Assembly (NCBI GenBank): GCA_947245315.1
Contig: CAMXNV010000091.1
Span: 1-8,517, forward strand
Origin: an uncultured Oscillibacter sp.
Lineage (GTDB): Bacteria > Bacillota > Clostridia > Oscillospirales > Oscillospiraceae
Direction of reading: 5' to 3'
Length of the DNA stretch: 8,517 nucleotides
In this document: positions 1-5,392 of the stretch, in pieces
How the letters are laid out: each line of letters begins with the position of its first letter
Numbering within the stretch: the stretch's first letter is position 1
The notes under the pieces: model-generated
What the model saw: only the letters and a program-made list of their open reading frames with translations
Database searches by the model: none
What the model was told of the DNA's origin: nothing
Program-made: the position numbers and the translations under genes

Positions 1-351
1 ATGCACATGGACGGGTCCTGCTTCTCCTGCGTGCTGAAAATCGCCTTTGTGCTGGGGGTCTTCGGCCAGAAGCTCACCCTGGGTATGCTGATCCCCGTGG
101 TGCTGGTGGCGGTGCTCAGCTCCGTAGGCATGAGCGGCGTCCCCGGCGGCGGGTACATCGGCGAGTACATCATCTGCTCCATCTTCTTCCCCGCCCAGAT
201 GGAGATCGCCTTCCCCATCCTGGTGGTCATCGGCAACCTAGTGGATCCTCCGGCGACGATGATTAACGCCGCGGGGGACTACGTGGTGTGCTACATTGTC
301 TCCCGCTTCGTGGACGGGAAGGACTGGCTCCAGAAGCAGCTGAACAAGTAA
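1..351 (+). CDS. Dicarboxylate/amino acid:cation symporter, C-terminal part (5' end outside window)
   Basis: This is the last 116 codons of a secondary transporter of the DAACS (glutamate/dicarboxylate:Na+ or H+ symporter) family; the reading frame is open at the window edge, so the true start lies upstream. What is seen: an MDG motif at residues 3-5, corresponding to the NMDGT cation-binding signature of the family; hydrophobic stretches at about 11-45 and 55-80; a GVPGGG segment (46-51) like the hairpin-2 loop that gates the substrate site; and D82..T86..N89..GD (92-93) in the position of the last helix that contacts substrate and cation. A short charged tail ends at the TAA. The family imports glutamate, aspartate, C4-dicarboxylates or small amino acids; the substrate cannot be read from this fragment. 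The NMDGT-like motif reads HMDGS here, a conservative variant. A terminator follows 20 bases after the stop, so the gene ends its own transcription unit. Confidence 0.9.
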   Translation: MHMDGSCFSCVLKIAFVLGVFGQKLTLGMLIPVVLVAVLSSVGMSGVPGGGYIGEYIICSIFFPAQMEIAFPILVVIGNLVDPPATMINAAGDYVVCYIVSRFVDGKDWLQKQLNK

Positions 352-370
352 CTCCAGGAACGGACCTCAG

Positions 371-397
371 GGCCGGGCGCCGTCCCGGCCCCTTTTC
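371..397 (+). terminator. Rho-independent terminator of the symporter gene
   Basis: A perfect 7-bp GC stem (GGCCGGG 371-377, CCCGGCC 384-390) with a six-base loop is followed by CCTTTTCC. It lies 20 bases after the symporter stop codon, so it most likely ends that transcript. Confidence 0.8.
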
Positions 398-421
398 CAC
401 AGGGACCCGTTCCCAAAAGGC

Positions 422-456
422 GGGCTCAGGGCCCTTGGCCCTGGGCCCACTCTTTA
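422..456 (+). terminator. Second hairpin downstream of the symporter, possible back-up terminator
   Basis: A 12-bp stem (422-433 with 437-448, one G-U pair) closes on a CTT loop and is followed by ACTCTTTAA, a weak T tract. Directly behind it is a 6-bp AT-rich inverted repeat, CTTTAA/TTAAAG (452-464). It may back up the first terminator or be part of a structured RNA; the sequence alone does not decide. Confidence 0.45.
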
Positions 457-489
457 ATTTAAAGAAGCATGTCCGGCAATGCGCCGCCG

Positions 490-514
490 CCTCCTTTCAG
501 GAGGGGGCTTTTTT
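490..514 (+). terminator. Third hairpin with a T6 tract
   Basis: CCTCCT (490-495) pairs with AGGAGG (499-504) over a TTC loop, then GGGC and six T residues. This is terminator-like, yet no recognisable gene lies between it and the preceding hairpin. It could terminate read-through or a short untranslated RNA. Confidence 0.5.
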
Positions 515-564
515 CTTTGCGCGGCGCGTCCCGCCGCCTCGCCTTGAAAAAAGCGGCGGAGCAG

Positions 565-578
565 CGCAAACGTTTGCG
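565..578. promoter_or_regulatory. 14-bp perfect palindrome, LacI/CcpA-family operator type
   Basis: CGCAAACGTTTGCG is a perfect palindrome with the central CG and AAACGTTT core typical of LacI-family operators. It is close to the E. coli PurR box (15 of 16 positions over 564-579, from memory of that consensus) and also resembles a CcpA cre site. It lies about 100 bases upstream of the operon promoter, just before a weak promoter candidate with CATAAT at 611-616. No LacI-family gene is in the window, so the cognate factor is unknown. Confidence 0.55.
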
Positions 579-661
579 TTTTATCTAGTACATTTTTTGC
601 TTATTTCACCCATAATTCCCGGGGCTTTTTCAAAAAATTTCCCTCTCTTTACAAAAAATTA

Positions 662-696
662 ACTGCCACACCTATTTACTTTTATAAGTTGTCAGT
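662..696. promoter_or_regulatory. Bipartite inverted repeat in the operon promoter, candidate operator
   Basis: ACTGCCA (662-668) and TGTCAGT (690-696) are inverted copies matching at 6 of 7 positions, separated by 21 bases and centred on base 679. The -35 box (675-680) lies in the spacer and the right half-site abuts the -10 box, so a bound protein would block RNA polymerase. BusR-type regulators are known to recognise bipartite motifs with a fixed spacing. That the adjacent regulator binds here is inference; a 6/7 match can arise by chance. Confidence 0.4.
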
Positions 697-703
697 GTAT
701 AAT
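675..703 (+). promoter_or_regulatory. Sigma-A-type promoter of the regulator-transporter operon
   Basis: The -35 TTTACT (675-680) and a consensus -10 TATAAT (698-703) are separated by 17 bases in a locally AT-rich stretch. Transcription would begin near 710, leaving a leader of about 40 bases with a strong ribosome binding site before the ATG at 753. No other good promoter is seen before any of the four downstream genes. Confidence 0.75.
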
Positions 704-752
704 GGGAACATCCAAGAATTTACAGCCCCCGAGGGGGGAGGAGGGAGCCGTC

Positions 753-1379
753 ATGAAAGAGACCGTCGCCCCCGCTCAATACCTGCGCATCGCCCTGGAC
801 CTGGCGGGGCGGGTGGCCCGGGGCGAGCTGCCCGAGGGCAGCCGGATCTACGGGCGGTCGATCATGGCCTCGGAGTACAATGTCTCCCCGGAGACCATCC
901 GGCGGGCCCTGCGCCTGCTGGCGGACATGAAGGTGGTGGAGGTGAAGCCCCAGAGCGGGGCCATGGTCCTCTCCGCCGACAGCGCCCGGCGCTACATCGA
1001 GAATTTCCAGGGGGACGCCGGGTCCCGGGCCCTGGGGCTGCGGCTCAAGGCCCTCCTGGAGGAGGAGGAGGAGCTCCACCGCCGGATCACCGAGACCGCC
1101 TCGGCCCTGGTGAAGAGCCGGGAGACCTTCGCCTCCGCCCACGAGCCCTTCCCCAATTACGAGGTCCCGGTGCCTCCGGACTCCCCCATGATCGGGCGGA
1201 GCATCGGCGCCCTGAAATTCTGGCAGTCCACCGGGGGCACGGTGGTGGCCATCCGCCGGGGGCAGAGGGTCATCCTCTCCCCGGGGCCCTACGCGGAGCT
1301 CTACGCCGGGGACGTGATCGTCCTGGTGGGGTCCCCCGCCGCCGCCGAGGCCGCCCACCAGTTTTTAAGCCCCCAATGA
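753..1379 (+). CDS. BusR-type GntR winged-helix / RCK_C (TrkA-C) transcriptional regulator
   Basis: A 208-residue predicted cytoplasmic DNA-binding regulator. Residues about 5-73 form a GntR-type winged helix-turn-helix, with the recognition helix near SPETIRRALRLLADMKVVEV (45-64) and a wing at 65-73. A Glu-rich, coiled-coil-like helix (about 92-125) links to an RCK_C domain (about 136-206) with the pattern PMIGRSIGAL ... GDVIVLVGSP. This architecture is that of BusR of lactococci and streptococci, which represses a betaine transporter when RCK_C binds cyclic di-AMP. The neighbouring betaine-type transporter genes 78 bases downstream strongly support the same role. As first gene of the operon it would also control itself. 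The ATG at 753 is chosen because GAGGAGGG sits 7-8 bases upstream; an upstream ATG at 702 overlaps the -10 box. Ligand and target are inferred from architecture and context; the domain assignment itself is firm. Confidence 0.85.
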   Translation: MKETVAPAQYLRIALDLAGRVARGELPEGSRIYGRSIMASEYNVSPETIRRALRLLADMKVVEVKPQSGAMVLSADSARRYIENFQGDAGSRALGLRLKALLEEEEELHRRITETASALVKSRETFASAHEPFPNYEVPVPPDSPMIGRSIGALKFWQSTGGTVVAIRRGQRVILSPGPYAELYAGDVIVLVGSPAAAEAAHQFLSPQ

Positions 1380-1442
1380 ACGCGCCCATCCCGCGCCCCG
1401 CCCGGAGCCCCGCCGCCGGAGGCCCCGGACCGGACCGCCACA

Positions 1443-1450
1443 TAAGGAGG
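1443..1450 (+). promoter_or_regulatory. Ribosome binding site of the ATPase gene
   Basis: TAAGGAGG lies 7 bases before the ATG at 1458 and is near-consensus. The 78 bases between the regulator and this gene are GC-rich with no T-tract terminator or promoter, so the gene is probably co-transcribed with the regulator while having its own strong translation start. Confidence 0.7.
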
Positions 1451-1457
1451 AAACCCA

Positions 1458-2570
1458 ATGATCCAATTCGAGCATGTCAGCAAGAGCTACGGCAAGACCC
1501 AAATTTTGAAGGACCTGACCTTCACCATTCCCGACGGGCAGTTCGTGGTCCTCATCGGCCCCTCGGGCTGCGGCAAGACCACGACCCTGAAAACCATCAA
1601 CCGCCTCATCGAGCCGGACAGCGGAACCATCTCCATCGACGGGAAGGACATCCGCCAGACGGACAAGGTGCAGCTCCGGCGGCACATCGGTTACGTGATC
1701 CAGCAGATCGGCCTGTTCCCCAACATGACCGTGGCCCAGAACATCTGCGTGGTGCCCAAACTGCTGAAATACGACAAGGCCCAATGCGACGCCCTGGTGC
1801 CCGAGCTTTTGCGAATGGTGGACATGGAGCAGCACGCGAACAAGTATCCCTCCGAGCTCTCCGGCGGCCAGCAGCAGCGCATCGGCGTCCTCCGGGCCCT
1901 GGCGGCCTCGCCTCCCATCGTGCTGATGGACGAGCCCTTCGGCGCTCTGGACCCCATGACCCGGGAGGTGCTCCAGGACGAGGTGAAGAACCTCCAGCAG
2001 AAGCTGGAGAAGACCATCGTCTTCGTCACCCACGACATGGGCGAGGCCCTGAAGCTGGCGGACACCATCATCTTCATGGAGGCGGGGCGCATCGTCCAGA
2101 TGGCCTCTCCCGAGGAGATGCTGGAGCGGCCCGCCACCGACCTGGTGCGCAGCTTCCTGGGCAAGCACACGGCGGAGAACCCGGCCCCCTCCACCGTGGA
2201 GAGCTTCATGCGGACCAACGTCCTCAGCGTGAAGCAGAACCGGGGCGTGCTGGAGTGCGCGGAGCGCATGGCCCGGGGCAGCGTGGACACCCTGCTGGTG
2301 ACGGACCAGGACAAGCGCTATGTGGGCACCGTCTCCATCGGCGACATCCGCCACTGGGGCCAGGGCCTCAGCAGCATCGAGCCCCTGATCCGCCAGACCG
2401 CCCGGACCGCCCGGGTGGGCGACGAGGCCAAGGAGTGCTTTGACTACCTGCTGGACTCCAAGGAGCCCTACGTGGTGGTGCTGAACGAGGACGGCACCAT
2501 CGCGGGCATTGTGACCAAGACCAGCGTGGCCCGGTCCGTCTCCGCCAACCTGTGGGGGGACGCGCGATGA
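1458..2570 (+). CDS. opuCA: Quaternary-amine (glycine betaine/carnitine/choline) ABC transporter ATP-binding protein with CBS domains
   Basis: A 370-residue ATPase subunit that powers an osmolyte importer at the inner face of the membrane. Seen in order: Walker A GPSGCGKTT (34-42), Q-loop QQ (82-83), signature LSGGQQQR (134-141), Walker B IVLMDEP (154-160), D-loop ALD (163-165) and switch His192. After the nucleotide-binding domain come two CBS motifs (about 237-300 and 318-362), the hallmark of OpuCA/OpuBA/ProV-type ATPases. CBS pairs in this family sense ionic strength or bind nucleotides including cyclic di-AMP. Length and all catalytic residues are normal. The stop codon overlaps the start of the next permease gene (ATGA), so the two are translationally coupled. 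The CBS tail and context place it in the Opu family rather than among methionine or amino-acid importers. The exact substrate is not determined by this subunit. Confidence 0.92.
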   Translation: MIQFEHVSKSYGKTQILKDLTFTIPDGQFVVLIGPSGCGKTTTLKTINRLIEPDSGTISIDGKDIRQTDKVQLRRHIGYVIQQIGLFPNMTVAQNICVVPKLLKYDKAQCDALVPELLRMVDMEQHANKYPSELSGGQQQRIGVLRALAASPPIVLMDEPFGALDPMTREVLQDEVKNLQQKLEKTIVFVTHDMGEALKLADTIIFMEAGRIVQMASPEEMLERPATDLVRSFLGKHTAENPAPSTVESFMRTNVLSVKQNRGVLECAERMARGSVDTLLVTDQDKRYVGTVSIGDIRHWGQGLSSIEPLIRQTARTARVGDEAKECFDYLLDSKEPYVVVLNEDGTIAGIVTKTSVARSVSANLWGDAR

Positions 2571-3211
2571 GGGCTTTGATTGCTACCTACGGCGGCGCCC
2601 TGGGGAAGGCCGTCGTGGTCCACACGGGGTACGTGCTGGTGTCCGTGGCGGCGGGCTTCCTGCTGGGCCTGGGGCTGGGGATTCTCCTCTCCCGGCTGCC
2701 CCGGCGGGTGTCCAACCTGGTGATGCCCGTGCTGTCCGTGTTCCAGACCATTCCGGGGCTGGTGTTCATCGGCCTGCTCTTCATGGCCCTGGGCATGGTC
2801 CCCGCCACCGTGATTATCTCCCTGTCCATCTACGCCATGTTCCCCGTGCTGAAAAACACCTACACCGGCATCCTGGGCGTAGAGGCCAAGTATTTGGAGG
2901 CCGCCCGGGGCTGCGGCATGTCCCCGGTGCAGACCCTGGTGAAGGTGGAGCTGCCCCTGGCCATGCCCACCATTGTGGCCGGGCTGCGGATGAGCGCCGT
3001 GTACACCGTCTCCTGGGCGGTGCTGGCGGCTATGATCGGCCAGGGGGGCCTGGGGGACTTCATCTATCAGGGCACCACCTCCAACAACAACACGCTGATT
3101 CTCCTGGGGGCCATTCCGGCGGCGGTGCTGGCCATCGTCATCGGGGCCCTGATTGACGCCCTCCAGCGGCGGGTCACGCCCCGGGGCCTCCGGAAGGGGG
3201 TGGGCAAATGA
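2567..3211 (+). CDS. opuCB: Quaternary-amine ABC transporter permease (OpuCB/OpuBB type)
   Basis: A 214-residue integral membrane protein of the MetI-like binding-protein-dependent permease family, matching the usual length of OpuCB. Hydrophobic helices are seen at about 21-42, 53-77, 79-95, 140-160 and 177-198. The conserved cytoplasmic EAA loop that docks on the ATPase is EAARGCGMSPVQTLVKVELP (111-130), and QTIPGL (60-65) is typical of Opu permeases. The ATG at 2567 overlaps the ATPase stop (ATGA) and is preceded by GGGGGGA at 2554-2560; a GTG at 2552 in the same frame would include that Shine-Dalgarno-like run and is unlikely. The gene end again overlaps the next start by ATGA. It probably forms a heterodimeric pore with the permease half of the following gene. 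It could serve a related substrate such as ergothioneine, because the permease fold does not fix specificity. Confidence 0.92.
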   Translation: MRALIATYGGALGKAVVVHTGYVLVSVAAGFLLGLGLGILLSRLPRRVSNLVMPVLSVFQTIPGLVFIGLLFMALGMVPATVIISLSIYAMFPVLKNTYTGILGVEAKYLEAARGCGMSPVQTLVKVELPLAMPTIVAGLRMSAVYTVSWAVLAAMIGQGGLGDFIYQGTTSNNNTLILLGAIPAAVLAIVIGALIDALQRRVTPRGLRKGVGK

Positions 3212-4716
3212 CTTGGGCACTGGTTTTTGAGCATTTGTTCATCGTCCTGGCGGCCAGCATTTTGTCCATCTGCGTGGGCCTGCCCCTGGGCATCCTGGCT
3301 TATCTCTACTCCAAGGCCCGGGCGGTGATCCTCCGGGTGGTGGATATTTTGCAGACCATCCCCGCCCTGGCGCTGCTGGGCATCATCATGGTGGTGCTGG
3401 ACCCGGGGAAGGTGACGGTCATCACGGGCATCACCCTCTACTCCCTGCTCCCCATTGTGCGGAACACCTGCCTGGGACTCCAGGAGGTGGACCCCGGCGT
3501 CAAGGAGGCCGCCCGGGGCATGGGCATGAGCAAGGCCTACCGGACCTTGCTGGTGGAGTTCCCCCTGGCCTTCCCCACGGTGTTCACGGGCATCCGGATC
3601 GCCGTGGTGAACGCCATCGGCACGGCGGTCTTCGCGGCCTTCGTGGGCGGCGGGGGCCTGGGAAGCATCATCAACCGGGGCATCCGGGTCCAGGACATGA
3701 CCCTGATTCTCTCGGGCACCGGGGCCCTGATGGTGATCTCCGTGGCCCTGGACCTGCTGATGGGCTGGTTCGAGCGGGACACCCGGAAGCGGGGCGGCGG
3801 GGCCCGGAGCATGTGGATCCCCGTGGCGGCCATTCTTTTGGCCTTCGTGCTGCTGCTGCCCTACGGCATGAGCTCCGTGGGGGAGGGGGAGCTCCTCCTC
3901 TACGACGGGGATTACAGCGAGACCCAGATCATGCACCACATGGTGAAGCTGCTGGTGGAGGACCGGACGGACTACGCCGTCACCATCCAGGACCAGATGT
4001 CTCAGGTGAACAACTTCAAAGCCCTCATCGGGGACGGGCACACCTGCGACCTGATGATCTCCTACGACGGCACCCTGCTGACCACCTTCCTGCAATTGGA
4101 CCCCACCGACGCGCCGGAGGGCGTGTCCATCTACGACTTCGCCAACCAGGTGGCCGGGGAGCGGCTCCAGCTCCGGATGCTGGAGAAGCTGGGCTTCGAC
4201 AACACCTATGCCATCGCCGTGGTGGGAAAGACGGCGGAGGCCTACGCCCCCAAGACCGTCAGCGACCTGATCCCCATCGCGGGGAACCTGGTCTTCGGCG
4301 CGGAGCACGAGTTCTTCACCCAGGAGGGCAGCATGAAGTACGGGCCCTTCACGGAGTTCTACGGGCTCAAGTTTAAGGACACCCTGTCCGTGGACGTGAG
4401 CCTGAAATACGCCGCCGCGGAAAAGGAGAGCTTTGACGTCACCGAGGTCTACGCCACCGACGGCCTGAACCGCAAGGCGGGCCTGACGGTGCTGGAGGAC
4501 GACCGGAACTTCTTCCCGGACTACAACGGGGCCTTCCTCCTGCGGGAGGACACGCCGGAGCGCTTCCCCGGCCTGGAGGAGACGCTGGGCCTCCTGGCGG
4601 GGCAGATATCCAACGAGGACATGGTGGAAATGACCTACCAGGTGGACGTGGAGAAGCGGACCGTGGACGACGTGGCGAAGGAATTTCTTGTGAGCAGGGG
4701 CCTTCTGGCCGCCTGA
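3208..4716 (+). CDS. Fused permease / substrate-binding protein of a quaternary-amine ABC transporter
   Basis: A 502-residue fusion. Residues 1-195 are an OpuCD-like permease with QTIPALALLG (49-58), an EAA loop starting KEAARGMGMSKAYRTLLVEF (99-118) and several membrane helices. A further helix (about 202-220) leads into an extracytoplasmic substrate-binding domain (about 225-502) of the OpuAC/OpuCC type, with LVFGAEHEFF (361-370), YGPFTEFYGL (378-387), DVTEVYATDGLN (410-421), DDRNFFPDYNGAFLLRE (431-447) and a closing KEFL(V)SRGLL segment. The domain is thus tethered to the pore and needs no lipoprotein anchor; no signal-peptide cysteine is seen. Comparable fusions are known in OpuF-type and EgtU-type transporters, the latter for ergothioneine. 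Aromatic residues that could build a cation-pi cage are present, but the substrate cannot be assigned. The ATG overlaps the previous stop (ATGA), and a strong terminator follows 8 bases after the end. It is the last gene of the operon. Confidence 0.92.
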   Translation: MTWALVFEHLFIVLAASILSICVGLPLGILAYLYSKARAVILRVVDILQTIPALALLGIIMVVLDPGKVTVITGITLYSLLPIVRNTCLGLQEVDPGVKEAARGMGMSKAYRTLLVEFPLAFPTVFTGIRIAVVNAIGTAVFAAFVGGGGLGSIINRGIRVQDMTLILSGTGALMVISVALDLLMGWFERDTRKRGGGARSMWIPVAAILLAFVLLLPYGMSSVGEGELLLYDGDYSETQIMHHMVKLLVEDRTDYAVTIQDQMSQVNNFKALIGDGHTCDLMISYDGTLLTTFLQLDPTDAPEGVSIYDFANQVAGERLQLRMLEKLGFDNTYAIAVVGKTAEAYAPKTVSDLIPIAGNLVFGAEHEFFTQEGSMKYGPFTEFYGLKFKDTLSVDVSLKYAAAEKESFDVTEVYATDGLNRKAGLTVLEDDRNFFPDYNGAFLLREDTPERFPGLEETLGLLAGQISNEDMVEMTYQVDVEKRTVDDVAKEFLVSRGLLAA

Positions 4717-4723
4717 GCGCTGC

Positions 4724-4762
4724 GGCCCCGGAGGGGTTTCCCTCCGGGGCCAAATATTTTTT
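4724..4762 (+). terminator. Rho-independent terminator of the transporter operon
   Basis: A perfect 11-bp stem (GGCCCCGGAGG 4724-4734, CCTCCGGGGCC 4741-4751) with loop GGTTTC is followed by AAATATTTTTT. It starts 8 bases after the stop of the fusion gene and separates the operon from the sigma-factor module. Confidence 0.93.
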
Positions 4763-4772
4763 CCAGGCCCGC

Positions 4773-4800
4773 GCAACCAAACCGGGGGCTTTTTCGTCTA
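4773..4800 (+). promoter_or_regulatory. ECF-type promoter of the sigma-factor operon, probable autoregulation
   Basis: GCAACC (4773-4778) and CGTCTA (4795-4800) are separated by exactly 16 bases that include a T-run. This matches the AAC ... CGTC pattern with 16-base spacing known for Gram-positive ECF sigma factors (SigW/X/M/V types). It lies just upstream of an ECF gene, with a predicted start near 4807 and about 28 bases of leader. Self-recognition by the encoded sigma factor is inferred from this arrangement. Confidence 0.7.
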
Positions 4801-4834
4801 AGAGGGCAAGGACATCTTGAGAGGAGGCGGCGTC

Positions 4835-5392
4835 ATGGAGGACGGACAGATCATCGACCTGTACTGGAACCGGGACCAGAGGGCCATCCGGGAGACGGAG
4901 GGGAAGTACGGCAAGCTGCTCAGCGGCATCGCCTGGAACCTGCTCCACAGCCGGGAGGACACGGAGGAGTGCGTCAACGACACCTACCTCCGGGCCTGGA
5001 ACGCCATTCCCCCCGCCCGGCCCGCGGCCTTCCGGACCTGGCTGGGGCAGATCACCCGGAACCTGTCCCTGGACCGCTGGAAGAGCCGCCGGGCGGAGAA
5101 GCGGGGCGGCGGCGCGGAGGTGCTGCTGGGAGAGCTGGAGGACTGCGTGCCGGTTTCCCGGGGCCCGGAGCAGACCCTGGAGGACCAGGCCCTGGCGGAG
5201 CTGCTGAACGCCTTCCTCCGGGGGCTGAGCCGGGAGGGGCGGGCCATCTTCCTCCGGCGCTACTGGTACGGCCAGGGGGTGGCGGAGATCGCCAAGGCCC
5301 TGGGCTGCGGGGAGGGGAAAGTGAAATCCTCCCTCTTCCGGAGCCGGAGGGCCCTGCGGGACTACTTGGAAGGAGAGGGGGTTGCCCTATGA
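4835..5392 (+). CDS. ECF-family RNA polymerase sigma factor
   Basis: A 185-residue sigma-70 family protein of ECF size with only regions 2 and 4. Region 2 spans about 10-83: DTEECVNDTYLRAWNAIPP (42-60) and WLGQITRNLSLDRWK (69-83) are the typical core-binding and -10 recognition helices. A variable linker follows. Region 4 (about 125-178) has the helix-turn-helix AIFLRRYWYGQGVAEIAKAL and GKVKSSLFRSRRALRDYL, which reads the -35 element. The ATG at 4835 is preceded by GAGGAGG seven bases upstream; a TTG at 4817 in frame lies before that site and is discounted. The 3' end overlaps the next gene by ATGA, so the two are translationally coupled, as is usual for sigma/anti-sigma pairs. The upstream promoter has an ECF consensus, suggesting positive autoregulation. 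The inducing signal and regulon are unknown. Confidence 0.92.
   Translation: MEDGQIIDLYWNRDQRAIRETEGKYGKLLSGIAWNLLHSREDTEECVNDTYLRAWNAIPPARPAAFRTWLGQITRNLSLDRWKSRRAEKRGGGAEVLLGELEDCVPVSRGPEQTLEDQALAELLNAFLRGLSREGRAIFLRRYWYGQGVAEIAKALGCGEGKVKSSLFRSRRALRDYLEGEGVAL

Noticed and set aside
702..752. Upstream in-frame ATG at 702 for the regulator
   Set aside because: It lies within the -10 box, before the predicted transcript start; the ATG at 753 has the strong ribosome binding site.
689..2443. Long plus-strand open frame of 584 codons across the regulator and ATPase genes
   Set aside because: It is a GC-rich shadow frame full of Arg, Gly and Pro, overlapping two genes with clear domains in other frames.
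3067..4776. Long minus-strand open frame opposite the permease-binding protein fusion
   Set aside because: His/Gln/Gly/Pro-rich composition with no motifs, and fully antisense to a well-supported gene.
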